Source: Perkinsus olseni | Lineage: Eukaryota > Perkinsozoa > Perkinsida > Perkinsidae | Reading direction: 5' to 3' | Assembly: GCA_013115135.1 (NCBI GenBank) | Contig: JABANP010000069.1 | Span: forward strand, 62,001 to 126,000 | DNA length: 64,000 nucleotides | Shown: positions 11,711 through 23,600 of the stretch, piece by piece | Position numbering within the stretch: the first letter of the stretch is position 1 | Layout of the letters: every line of letters begins with the position of its first letter | Translations under genes and position numbers: made by a program | The notes under the pieces: generated by a model | Seen by the model: only the letters and a program-made list of their open reading frames with translations | Database searches by the model: none | Told to the model about the DNA's origin: nothing

Positions 11711-12501
11711 TTGCTTCTCCGTTGTTGCTCATAGTCAACGCTGACGGGAAGGAGTGTAAAGGTTATCTACCTTTCCTTCTAAGCTTACTCTCTCGAGGGG
11801 AATAGTACGGCTATGCACGCATGCACTAGACGATCGGCGCATAACGCGTAACAGGTGGACACCGGTTATACGCTACGTGACGCGGTAGCGTATGCGTGCG
11901 CGCACTCGTGCCGTCGGCGCATCGTCGCTCGACCACTCGCTTTCAAAAATGTTCCTGAAGTACACGGAGCATCCCAAGACGCCTCCCGTCATTGAGTCTG
12001 CCCGATTATCACCGCACCCATGAGGGGAGCGGCCTGTTCCGCAATATGACTCTACCGTCCCGGGCCGGGACTCCTGGCGACCCACCGTCCGCACAATCCT
12101 GTGTGAACAGTTTGAGCCGGGCTCTGCGACAATCAGCCAAACAGAGTTCGCCTGTGGGTGGACTGTTACGCTCCGCTCGCGTGAAGACTAGTCTAGTAGC
12201 TATATCTCAAGATCCATATAACTTTGAGGGTGTGAAACTCACAGGCCGCCCTCTGGCCTCGTCTTCTGCATATGCGCAAGACAATTACAACATGAATGTG
12301 CAAGGAACGAGACTCTTCAAATGCGCTCCATCGGGAGTACAACGCGGATCATCCGAGGCACGCGCAATCATCCAAGTAAGAGCGGCGAGTGGATCTCCGA
12401 AGTTCGGGCTCGACGCGGTCCGACACAGTGGCGCGCCCGACGAGAGAGAGACGGGAGACGTGCTGGCAACCGACAGAGCGTCTCCGTAACATATTCCTAT
12501 C
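11705..12501 (+). other. Upstream part of duplicated segment, copy 1
   Basis: Stretches at 11705-11885 match 16425-16620 in order and orientation (TATCTACC, GGCTATGC, AGACGATCGGC). They belong to a segmental duplication carrying the secreted-protein gene that follows. Open frames in 11990-12490 look like chance. Confidence 0.5.
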
Positions 12502-14468
12502 ATGCTTCGAAGACTCGGCAAACTCGTCCTCCTCCAAGCGCTTCACACCGGCGACGCGATCCCAGGCTCTGACTCAGTCTCAGCCGAAATATACAGGAGC
12601 ATCGGTCCTATCGGCAACTTCTCGACAATCGTCTTGGCGCTCGATGACAATATGATGTCGTCCATCACCTTCTACCTGCCTGGTATGTCACGTCCGCTTT
12701 TCATTCGTCGGCACCAGCTGCAATCGGATGGAGCCGGTTGTTTGAGGTATTCGGCCGGGGCGCCTAGCGATACGGCGTTGGCTCACTCGAGCATAGAAGA
12801 TGTCAAGAAAAGGCTCGGCGACGGTTTCTCCCAGGAACTCGATTGGAGCGATATGAAAGTCTGCCCTGACACAGCCACGACTGCTCGTCTCATACTCAAT
12901 GGTCGGTCGCATGTGCTGCGCCGGGTCGATAAATTCATTCTTGCGGGCGCAAGGACTGGTCTCAGAGACTCCAACCGTCAAGAAAGTCATCACGAGGATA
13001 CAAGAGCGGTCGCTTCGAGCGCCACGGTCGCCATGAGACCGGAGGGTAACTCGGTCCGTGGAGTGCTCGAGAAAGGTTTAGCCAAGAAGTCTCCCTTGGT
13101 ATCTCTCACTAGGAAACAACAGCAGCTCGCTTCAGTCAGTCTGGGTGATGCGCATAGAGCGAGGCCTCCCACCATTGTCACCTACGAGAATACTGAGCCC
13201 GTACCTGGCTTGCGGAAGATGCGGTTGGCTTTACGGAACGACGTGCTCTGTTCTTTGGAATTCTATCGACAAGGGGCACCACTTCCGCTGATAATCGGTC
13301 CGTACAGGATGATCCCCAGTCTTCTCACGGGGTGCCTCAAGTATGACTTGAGCGACACTTCACTCTATCAGAAAGTTGCCGCCGATCTCAACCGTCTGAC
13401 CGAGTTGTGGGCTGGTGACCAAGCCGAGGACATACTGCCAACGGCTATAGCCATTCGTCGGCTGAATCATGGCCAAGTTGAATTAATTATCGGACCAGAA
13501 AGATACAACCTGACCTCGACGAGCACCCCAGTATTGGAGAAAAATCCTGAACATTCTTTATACTCGGTGACTACAGATGTAGCTGACTCGGAGACTCGTG
13601 GCCTCGCCTCCTCGTCTCGCGAGAGAAAGCGGACGAGGATCGAGGGAGTTCGAGGGCCTGCGAGTCTAGCCGCCACCCCAAGCGTAGGAGCACAGAGGTT
13701 TGACGAGGAGACGAGGCAAGAGTGCGGCGCCTCGAAGCCTTCCAAGCGTCCACGGCTCGAGCCCGCGGTCGCGACTCAGACCAGGCTGCATGCGGTGAGA
13801 TTGCTCCATGCTGGTGTATACGAAAGCGAGTTACCCATTCCCTACTTCGCCAAGGTCTTCATGAAGATCGAGGCCGAACTATCGTGCTCCTTGGCCTTCT
13901 TGTTTGGGGACAACACATCACAAGTCTCACTAGGGCCCTACAGAATGATGATTAGCCTACGGACAGGATGTCTAAAGTTCGACCTGGAGGATGTCTCGGT
14001 GCGCTCTCGAGTAGTCGGAGCCTTCAGAGCACTGTCGAAAAAGCTCAGTCTGGAGGGTCTCCCTAGGCTCTATGCTACTGAGGTTAGAGGTTTGCGGTTT
14101 CACTATCAGGGCAAGTGGAATTGTCTATTGCAAACACACGGTATCCGATGCAGCCGACTAAGGCTTCGATAGAAACAAGCCGTCCGTTAGAAACACAGGA
14201 CTCCCGAAGAGCCGTCAGTACCCCAGGAGGAGCCGCAGTAGAGCGCTTTCTTGGAGCCAAGGGCCACCAAGCCCACTGGCAGGGCATCTCCCTCAGCTTC
14301 CCTCCGATGCAGGCATTCCAGACCCCCAGGGTGGGGTTTGATGACGCCGACCTCTTCGAAGACCTCTGGGCACAGCTCACTCGCAGCCCTACCGAGCCTA
14401 GCCCTGGTGATTTGATACCCGATGCCCTGCTTGATTATCTCGACCCAGTGCATGAGGAGGTGATTTGA
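12502..14468 (+). CDS. Triple-repeat secreted-type protein, copy 1 (frame break near the 3' end)
   Basis: Function unknown. The main frame (12502-14172) begins MLRRLGKLVLLQA, a short possible signal peptide, followed by three diverged copies of a ~110-residue domain: near residues 30-145, 225-345 and 430-545. Each copy opens with Y(E/R), has a strand ending CSLxF or similar, then IGPYRM or an equivalent, TGCLKYDL, and a final strand such as GQVELIIGPERY. The paralogue at 17167 shares most residues. Relative to it there are two extra bases at 14080-14105, so the main frame ends early (..CLLQTHG). The conserved continuation (VELSIANTRYPMQP.. to DLFEDLWAQLTRSP..DALLDYLDP) runs in another frame to 14468. 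This could be a real mutation, an assembly error, or use of an unrecognised intron. Confidence 0.65.
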
Positions 14469-15309
14469 GACCAGTCCCCACCATTTTGTCATCACTCACC
14501 GACATTGTCATCGGCGGCAGTCTACTCCGGCGAGCTCTCTAATGTATGTGGCTTGATACTTCGATCAAGAGTCGGAGTCATCCTCCTTCTGTAGTTCAGC
14601 GTAAGTTCGACTCTCTATAAACTCTCTCATGTGGCTTAGGTGTATGGGGAGCTGATTGTGTTCAGTGTCACTTGACTAATGCAACTTCAATCTCCATCAA
14701 GTCCGTATGAATCACGATGCGATAGAGCCTTGTCGCGTTTACGGTTCGGATCTCGACGGCTCATCAAGGATCACAGCGTTAGCGGTCCACCGGTGTTAAT
14801 GACCAGGCAGTGTGACTACTAGTCACACGATGTTGTGCGCCCCAGTTGACTCTAACGCAAGCGTGCAGGGAAGGAGCAATGAAAGCCTCGTGTATTGCGT
14901 GCAACTGCGTAGGCACTACAGCTGGCCGCAAAATGCGCAACTATAGAGACAACGCAAAGTATACGCTCACGAGTAATCATCCACAAAACGACACAAGAAC
15001 GGACATGATAATGGGTAATATGGAACCATAACTCCTGTACTGCAGAAGCAGACTAACGCGGAGGTGAACATACATCCGATGTAGTCCAGAATAGTCAGTA
15101 CGAATCAGAAGTACATGGATTGGTCATGACTGTCCCGCTTGATTACAGAATAGAGACAAGTCTCGGAGCAAGGACCACGAGTAGTTTGAACGTAAATGGG
15201 CCCAGAACTCCAGAGACAAACCGTGGACCACCTTTACTCGACTTTCTCAAGAGCAAAGACCTTCGAACTGACGCCTGGACCGACTTCTATATACATCCTT
15301 GTCTCTGTA
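14469..15309. other. Intergenic, downstream duplicated flank
   Basis: 14469-14660 matches the 3' flank of copy 2 (ATCGGCGGCAGT, CTCTATAAACTCTCTCA). Nothing gene-like was recognised beyond that. Confidence 0.4.
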
Positions 15310-15938
15310 GCTGGTGTTACAACAAAGCCGATGGTGTCTGTCGGTAGGTCATGTACACACAAGTTGCCGCCAAAAATCTGAAATATGGTTCAACGAATGG
15401 ATCCAAGATAAGTCCTTCTAGTCCGGCTTCAATTTCGAATGTTCTTGACACTTCAGTGCCCTCAGTACAACTGACGGTCATCTTCAATGGCTTGTAAGCT
15501 CTACGGTCATCTTGAGGCCGTCATTCTCATAGACATATGCACCTTGTGGTAAAGGGAGAGCTTCTTTGATGAAAAGGAGGCCTTGGAGTTGTGTTCGAAT
15601 AGTGAAGTATCCAGGGCCATCGAATGTGATGACTGATAACTCAAAACCCAAGTTGTTAGCCAGGATCTGAGAGTCCGAAAGGTAGCCGCCGTCTATGGCT
15701 GCGAAGTCAACGATGTACTTCTCAGGACCTCCTCTGAGGGGATATCGAGCACTGGCCAGGGGCTGATTAGTGAATAGTCACTATTCAATAGTGAAGCCGG
15801 AATAGTATATTCAATACCAGCCTCATTTACATCGGCAGTTATATTGGCAGCTGGCGACACTAGTGAGAATTTACCAATGAACTGAGCACTAGTGTTCACC
15901 ATAGTGGCGATGAGCCAAGTCGTGAAGAATTTCATCAT
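15310..15938 (-). pseudogene. Small secreted protein gene, frame interrupted
   Basis: From ATG at 15938 the frame reads MMKFFTTWLIATMVNTSAQF, a clear signal peptide, then a beta-rich stretch (..SLVSPAANITADVNEAG..). That frame stops at 15693. Sequence in the next frame is also protein-like: ..RGGPEKYIVDFAAIDGGY.. and PQGAYVYENDGLKMTVEL, up to about 15483. A third frame (MTVSCTEGTEVSRTFEI..) continues to about 15315. A near-repeat of AAGATGACCGT about 29 nt apart (around 15490-15530) explains the second shift as a small tandem duplication. Either introns I could not place or mutations break the gene. No family recognised. Confidence 0.45.
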
Positions 15939-16164
15939 TGATGTAGTGGAGCAGTTCTATGAGAAGCGAATCCTGAAAATGGACGAACGGCGCTGAGCAG
16001 GACTCGCAGTTCGAGTTGAAGCCAACTTGAGCTCAACAGTGCGCACTATGAGTCGATTTAGTGTGAATTGTCAGCCCGTGGAACAGGCCTCATTCAAGTA
16101 TCCACATAAGCTCAGACATTAATAGCGTGATGGAAGATATCGATCCTGACACGCATGCGCTCAC

Positions 16165-16370
16165 GCATGCTCAGTGTCTCTCTGTGACACGACCACACCC
16201 ACAAGCATACACTGTGAAACAGGGCCTGTGTCCCTCGGTGATACCACCACCCCTACAAGCATGCCCAGTGTCTCTCTGCAATACCACAACACCTACAAGA
16301 ATTCCCTATGTCCCTCGGTGACACCACCACTCCTATACACATGCCCAGTGTCCCTCCTTGTCGCAGAGTC
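16165..16370. repeat. ~40-bp minisatellite, about 4-5 copies
   Basis: Units of the type GTGTCCCTCGGTGATACC followed by ACCACCCCTACAAGCATGCCCA repeat with substitutions from 16170 to 16368. They lie just before the second duplicated segment. Confidence 0.65.
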
Positions 16371-16424
16371 TGTGATACCACAGCCACACATTGTGGGCCA
16401 CAATTGTTACGCCCCGCCGTTGTT

Positions 16425-17166
16425 CACGCGTTGATGCTTCCCCGTTATTGCTCACAGTCAATGGAAGGCGGGAAGGAGGGTAGAGCTTATCTACCCAGTT
16501 TTATTCGGGGGGAGGGGTGGGAGTATTGGCTATGCTCGCTTCACAAGACGATCGGCACACAGTGAGCAACACGCGTGCAGAGTAGTGTGCACTATAGTGG
16601 CGCCTATAGTGTACGCTATGTTACAGCTACAGCCTGGTTCAGTACCACTCAGCTCTTAGTTTGCTGCTGAAACGTACCATTAGTATCAGATAACCATCTG
16701 ACCTTACTATGCGCCTTGCACTCGCGTGCATGAGTATACGTGCTACACCAAGCTTAGCTCAGTAAGCTGTAAGTCACATTATTGCTTAGCTTCCACCTAG
16801 TCCATTTTTACCTCTCTTTGAGCCCCGTCTCAAATAGCCACACTGTACGGAGTTATAGTGCAAGTGACCACTCTCTGCAATCCCCGTCTGACGGGGATTC
16901 GCCTATGGCCTACTGTAACTAATCTTTTCTCGCTCGCTTGAAACCCGAGGAAACTAGCGATTTCCTAAGAGTCGAGTCGACTCAGTCGACGATCCGAGTT
17001 GGAAAGATTAAAACCGTTACACAGTCCGCCGACTTCCACGGTGCTATCTCAACCGGCCCCGCCATGTCTCATTTTGTCTTGTCAGTCTGTGAGCTTGCCG
17101 CGCGCTCAATTAGAGACGGGAGCCGAAGTGACGAGGCACTGGCCGTCTCCGTTATAAATACGCAAC
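16425..17166 (+). other. Upstream part of duplicated segment, copy 2
   Basis: 16425-16620 is collinear with 11705-11885. The rest up to the ATG at 17167 has no recognised gene. Confidence 0.45.
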
Positions 17167-19249
17167 ATGCTCATGAGACTCGTCCGACTCGTCCTCCTTC
17201 AAGCGTTCCACATCAGCGGCACAATCCCAAGACCTAAGCCGGGCTCAGTAGAGATATATAGGAGTATCGGTCCTGTTGGCAACTTCTCGAAAATTGTCTT
17301 GGCGCTCGATGACAATATGATGTCGTCCATCACCTTCTACCTGCCTGGTATGTCACGGCCGCTTTTCGTCCGCCGGCACCAGTTGCAGTCGGATGGAGCC
17401 GGTTGTTTGAGGTATTCGGCCGGGGCGCCTAGCGATACGGCGTTGGCTCACTCGAGCATGGAAGATGTCAAGAAGAGGCTCGGCGACGGTTTCTCCCAGG
17501 AACTCGATTGGAGCGATATGAAAGTCTGTCCTGACACAGCGACGACTGCTCGTCTGATACTCAATGGTCGGTCGCATGTGCTGCGCCGCGTCAATAAATT
17601 CTTCCTTATCAAGAAGAGGAATGGTGGCAGGGACTCGAGCCACCGAACACGTCATCATGAGTTGGCAAGAGCAATCACTTCGAGCGCCACGGTCGCGAGG
17701 AGCCAAGAGAATAACCCGACGCATGAGCGACTTGAAACAAGTGTAGCGCGGCAGCCTCCCTCTTCCATTATCAGGAGAGTACACCTGCCCGCGGTAGTCC
17801 GCCAGAGTACTGTGCATGGAGCGAGGCTTCCCAAGACCGCTACCTATGTGAATACTGAGCCTATAACTGGCTTGCGGAAGATGAGGTTGACCATACAGGA
17901 CCAGTCGCTCTATTCTTTGGAGTTCCACACTCACGGGGCGCCAAGTCCGCTGACAATCGGTCCGTACAAGATGATTCCCAGTCTTCCTACAGGGTCCCTC
18001 AAGTATGACTTGAGCGACACTTCACTCTACCAAAGGGTTTCCGCCGACCTCAACCGTCTGACCGAATTGTGGGCTGGCGACCGAGCCAAGAACATACTGC
18101 CAACGACTATAGCCATTTGTCCGCTGGATGATGCACAAGTTGAATTAATTATCGGAACAGAGAGATACAAAATGACCTCCACGAGTATTCCGGTATTTGA
18201 TGAGAATCCTGGGCGTTCTTCATACCTGGCGACTACACTTGCAGCCGACCCGGAGATTCGTGGCCTCGCCTCCTTGTCTCACCAGGGGAAGCGACCAAGG
18301 ATTGAGGAAGTTCGAGGCACTGCGAGTTCTTCGAGCCCAGCACCCACTAGGAACGTGGCAGTGGTTCAGCGGTTTGATGAGGAGAAAAAACAGGAGGCAT
18401 TAGATGGCGCTGCCTCGGAGCCCCCAAAGCGTCAGCGACTCGACTCGCCAGTCGAGAGTCAGACCAGGCTGAATGCGGCGGTGCTGCCCCCTATTGGTGT
18501 CTACGAGAACGAGTTGCCCATTCTCAACTTCACTAAGGTCCATATGAGGATCGAAGTGGATGCCTCGTGCTCCTTCGTGTTCTGGTTGCCGGAAAGCACG
18601 TTACCAGCCTCACTCGGCCCTTTCAGAATGATTACTAGTCCGCTAACAGGATGCCTCGTGTTCGATCTGAGAGAAGTCTCGGAGCGCTCTCAGGTGGTCG
18701 CATTCTTCATGGGACTGTCAAAAAGGCTCAGTCGGAAAGGTTTCGGGAAGATCTATGCTACTGAGATCGAGGTCTGTGGTTCACCATCAGGACAAGTGGA
18801 ATTATCTATTGCAGACAGGCGATACCCAATGCAGCCAGCGGGCTTTTTAAAAACGCAGGGGCTACAGGGAGCCGCTGGCACTCCAGGAAAAGCTGCACTC
18901 CGACGCTTCCTCCGAGCCAAGGGTCATCAGCCCCCTCGCGGGGTGGCACTTGTAGTCTCCCCGAAGTCCCATACCGACGGAAAAGATGCACTCAAGCACT
19001 TCCTCAGAGCCAAGGGACATCAGCCCAGTCCTAAGGTAACGCCTGCACGCTCCTCAAAGAGGCCATGCGACCGGAGAGAGCGGGAACATTCTGGGGGTCG
19101 AGATTTCAAAGGAGAACTTGGTGGACGTCGACCTCTTCGAAGACCTCTGGGCACAGCTCACTCGCAGCCCTACCGAGCCTAGCCCTGGGAGTTTGAGACC
19201 CGATGCTCTGCTTGATTATCTCGACCCAGTGCATGATGATCCGATTTAA
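17167..19249 (+). CDS. Triple-repeat secreted-type protein, copy 2
   Basis: Function unknown. The start MLMRLVRLVLLQAF aligns with copy 1 at 12502 and may be a signal peptide. Three ~110-residue repeats follow, beginning near IYRSIGPVGNF, TYVNTEPITGLRK and VYENELPILNF. Linkers are rich in Ser, Arg and Pro. After the third repeat two FLRAKGHQ units precede a 76-nt intron that I infer at 19036-19111 (AAG|GTAACG .. CAAAG|GAG). Removing it joins SPK to ENLVDVDLFEDLWAQ and runs in frame to the stop at 19249, giving 668 residues. This tail is conserved in copy 1, which supports the splice. Without the splice the frame would end at 19182 in unrelated sequence. Confidence 0.75.
19036..19111 (+). other. 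Predicted 76-nt intron in triple-repeat gene copy 2
   Basis: Donor AAG|GTAACG and acceptor TTTCAAAG|GAG lie on codon boundaries. Splicing puts the conserved tail DLFEDLWAQLTRSP in frame. Confidence 0.6.
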
Positions 19250-20681
19250 GGACAGTCTTTATCTTTTTGCTCATCATCAACACCACCCGTTCGTCACTGA
19301 CGTTATCATCGGCGGCAGTATCCTCCTGTGAAATTTCTACGTGTTTTTCTGTGTGCGATCAGGGGTCATGCCTCGCACCGCGCGGGCCGCACGTTGCCAG
19401 ACTTACCGTTTTTCTGCTGTTCACTCTAAGGTCGGATCTCTATAAACTCTCTCAAGTGTCCTATTAGTGTATCATACATATGAGTGTCGGATTGTGTGCA
19501 GTAGCATGAATGTGTCACTTGAATGTCGCGACGTAACCATCGAGTCCTCTTGTGATCCAGGGATAAAAGCCAGGGTATTGGAGAGGTTAATCTCAATCGA
19601 TTATCCAATCTCAATAAATCATCCACAGTTGAATGGTAGATCACCCAAGCCTAGCAGTAGACAATGTCACAATACACTGCGTCAGGCAATTTGCGTGGAC
19701 AGCCACGCGATAACACATCTGATGCATTTGAGTTACAATGCAACTTCGCAACATCTCGAAACTCATACGAACCTCCTAGAAAGACTTGGGTCATATAGTG
19801 GCGGATAGCAGATGATACGACGGATGGCAGCACGTGAGATGAAGGGAGTCTATCAGAAGGACATTAGAAATCGGAGAGTATTGGAGAATTACTGCGAAAA
19901 CAAGGTATATGTCGTCCTACAGATCAACACTCGCATCACAGTCGCATCAAGCATCCACTGGACAGCTAGCTTAGGCAGCAAGAATCGATTGTTTCGCTCT
20001 AGCTTCGGTAATCGATCGTTGAGACTATTAACAACGTGTAGACAAGTAAACTCGGCAGTCAGTGCGCATCAATCCTCAATAGACGAAGGCGCCCTGCATA
20101 GAGTTCATGTCGATAATTCTGATTTTCTGACTGGTTCTCGGATTGTTTCTCGCGTCGGGCTCATTATGAGTAGCTCATAGTCCGCATCCCGACATCATAG
20201 CCGGAGCATCCCAGCCTCAGCATTCAGCACGACTCGCAGTACTCGGAGACTCCCATGGTTTGAGTCAGAATCAGATGTGAGTCACATCTGACTCCGACTC
20301 GGGAGTAGGTTGAATCACTGGGTTGAAGATAGAACCGCGGAAGAACTCGATCTTGTGTTGTTGGACTATTACTTCTCATGAGCTTATATAGTTACAAAGC
20401 GTGTCAAATATTCTGATGACTCCCATCAAGCGGGGTTAGATTCGATATCGTAGACACTGGTTGGCTTCCTAGTCGTAACGGCACAGCGCGTCGATCCTGG
20501 ATCAACAGAGTTGTATGAGCTAGCCACCGCAGCGTGCATCGTTGACGCGTTTGCGCATACTCACCGAGGATCTTTCGGTGAAAGAAACCGAAAAACAGCA
20601 ACGTTTTCGTCCCCGCCTCGGCTTCAACAATTCTATCACCACCACTGGGACCAACACAAAATCTATCAGGACAGAAACACA
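19250..20681. other. Intergenic, no gene recognised
   Basis: 19250-19480 matches the 3' flank of copy 1. A short perfect palindrome TCAGATGTGA-G-TCACATCTGA lies near 20270-20290. Open frames here show no recognisable domain. Confidence 0.4.
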
Positions 20682-23600
20682 TCAATCCAACCTCACAACC
20701 TGCATGAACGCTTCTGGTGGTACTTTTATCTTTCCCACTTGCTTCAGTTTCTTCTCTCGCTCTTTGGCTTCTTTAATCAATTTCATTTTCCGGGTCGGGT
20801 CACCGGCGACACTGTGGTCCTTCGCGATGGCGTTCTTTTTTTGTTTTCCAATTTTTTCCGACACCAAAACCTTGCCACCCACGCAACCTTGAAGATTGAT
20901 CTCAAACGCGTGCGGTGAAATGTGCTCCTTCAGTCTCCTCAGCATCTTCCCCGCTACTTCTCGCACCGCGTCATGACGGCAAATGAAACTCAGAGCCTCC
21001 GCAGGATCGCCGTTGATCTTGATTTCCACTTTCCTGAGATCAGTCTCCCGAGCTCCTCGATGCTCATAGACAAAGGACGGGTAGCCGTGCGAGAGTTGGA
21101 GGATCTTGTCGGCAAAGTCGACTATAATTTCCGACAGTGGCAGTTCGAACTTGAACATCGCCCGGGTCGGGTCAATCAGCTCATACGATAGCTGAGTGCC
21201 TCGACGACTGTAGCAAAGTTGAGTGATATCCGAGGCGTAGGCAACTGGTGAAACAAACGTGCCTGAATGAACAGCAATTTCGTGGCGCGCGAGAAATACA
21301 TGAGGCTACCTTCAACAGTGGGCTCTTTCCAGGTTCCCAGTGGATTCTTCGGCCATTCGTCAACAGAATCAACTACCTAGAAATACCCCTACTACAAACA
21401 CACACCACCTGAGGCACTCACGATTTCCTTCGTGGCGCCGTCAGAGCGTTGATTCAGCGGAGTAAATGTATAGGGGACAGTGGGGGTTGTGAGAATAACA
21501 TCAACATCGTGTTCGGCCTTCAACCGTTGCTTGACGACGTCCATGTGCAGCAAGCCAAGAAAGCCGCATCGGAAAGCCGGTGCCTGTCATATCGGCGGAG
21601 CTCGCGACGTACAGCAGCGAAGAGAACGATAAGGTCGCCATAAGGCTCGAAAACTTCTAAGACGCAGGGACTTGTACTAACAAGTCGACACACACTAAAC
21701 CACGCCAATGGTGATGCTCTGTATTCGCGAGTCTCCACGTTTCACCTTCTTCCATACAGCTTACCGAAAGAGCGAGGGAGTCTATCCACGAGGAATCGAG
21801 AGAAAGTTGGTACGCCGGCTGAACTTGAAACCCACAGTAGGCTCACCTAGTGCTTGGCTTATCACCTTCTTGTATTCTAGACTCGAGTCGCTCAGGGAGA
21901 GTCGATTGATCGCGGGATCCAGCCGTTCGCTATCGCCTGTGGTTACCGGGAATACACCTTCAAAGGGACCAAGGTGCTTCACGTATGGCAGAAAACAGCG
22001 TTACTCGAGCGAAAGCACTAACCCCCTCAACGGCGTACCAGCAAAGATATCACGAAAGCAAAAGCAATGCCATGTCCCCCTTTCTGGCAACTCACCAGCA
22101 TAAACCATGCTCCTTGCCGGTTCAAAGCCGGGGAACACTTCAACTGCCTCGCCAATTCTACTTATCGTGTCGCCAACTCGGAAGCCCTCGAATATCTTGA
22201 TTTCGATTGCAGGAGATGTAACCCAGCTGAGCACGTTCCCAATCACAGAAAACAAGATACGCTAAACTCTCACCTGTCCCGCGATGAAGGAACTCGGTGG
22301 GCGTGAGATTCGGGTGCATCACCCCGATATCAGATGCCGTCATCTTTCGCTCCGCGTGCTTCAGTTCGAGCGATTCGCCCTTCTTCAGACGGCCGCTCGT
22401 CAGATATACCAAAAGGATTGCGCCTGGAAGGAGCGCCGTGGTGAAGTACGATGAGCCAGAACGAATCAAACGAACTGCCGACATCGAGTCGATGTCATCG
22501 ACCCTAGTCACACCGCGGGTCCTAGTTTTCGAGGGACTCCAGTGCGAGGTCGGGGCAAGGCGAGTGCAACGAGGTTCAAGCGCCATACCAAATTTTCTGT
22601 GTCGCCGAAAATCGCTGAATATGGGGCTGATGACTGTACTAGAGCTGATGAACCACACCTTTCCATACTAAACGGGCGCCCGAAAAAGCGTGTTTCCCTT
22701 CACTACTATGAAGTTCCGGTTGCTCCCAGCCGCCTAGGGAGCAGCTCGGTAATGAATTTACATAATGCTACACAATTCTTCCACCACGACAGCCCGACTG
22801 CGCGCGTCAGAGCAAGCTATTGCCGAAAATATCATACCCCTCTGGTTCGACTAATCGATGAATTAGTCTGGAGAAATTCTCGAAGATGAAACGCTTTTCT
22901 ATGATGTTCGATACCGGCGGAAAACCTCGAGAAGCAGTCAGCGGTACGATGAGAAGCGTGCTCTCCTCATTGCGTGCCCTTCTCTTGTCTTATCAACATC
23001 ATTCGTGATGAAGCTCACCTCTGTTCCGGTCGAACCACATGTCCAGCAACAACGCGCGAAGGGGTGGTCTCCCGGACGGCGGGGCCGAAGTCGCATCCGG
23101 TCTCGGCGGCGGAATGCGTTCAATGATAGCCTGGAAATCGAACTTCCTCGCTGGGAAGTCCCGCGAGTTGAGCAGAACAATGCAACAAGAATGCTCATGT
23201 GCTTCACCAGGGAAATACACGTAGGCGACAGTGTGGCAACAGCGCCCGTCAGTAGGCAGTCTACTATTCCGTCGAACGAGGACTGCACGAAGACAGGGTA
23301 AGCGACAGGCCACCCTGCAGGTAGAGAGTACCGGCAAAATCCAGTATAATTTCCGACAGGCGCGGTTCTAATTTGAACAGGAGATCAGCGAATCACCGGC
23401 ACGAGCTACCTCCTACCTCAACGGGCTATTGTGTAACGACCACTACAGGCACTATCATGCGAGGGGGGACAGCTGACGGGTCATCCCCCATGGAGCGAGG
23501 AGCCGAAGGCAGAGCGACTCACCGTCAGCAGATGGTCAACATTTTTCCCCGTCTTTGCCGACACTCCTAAGATCGCAGATTCATCCACGTCCATCAAACT

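Noticed and set aside
17152..17160. TTATAAATA as a TATA box for triple-repeat gene copy 2
   Set aside because: It lies only 7-15 bases before the ATG, too close for a core promoter with a leader, and is not conserved at copy 1.
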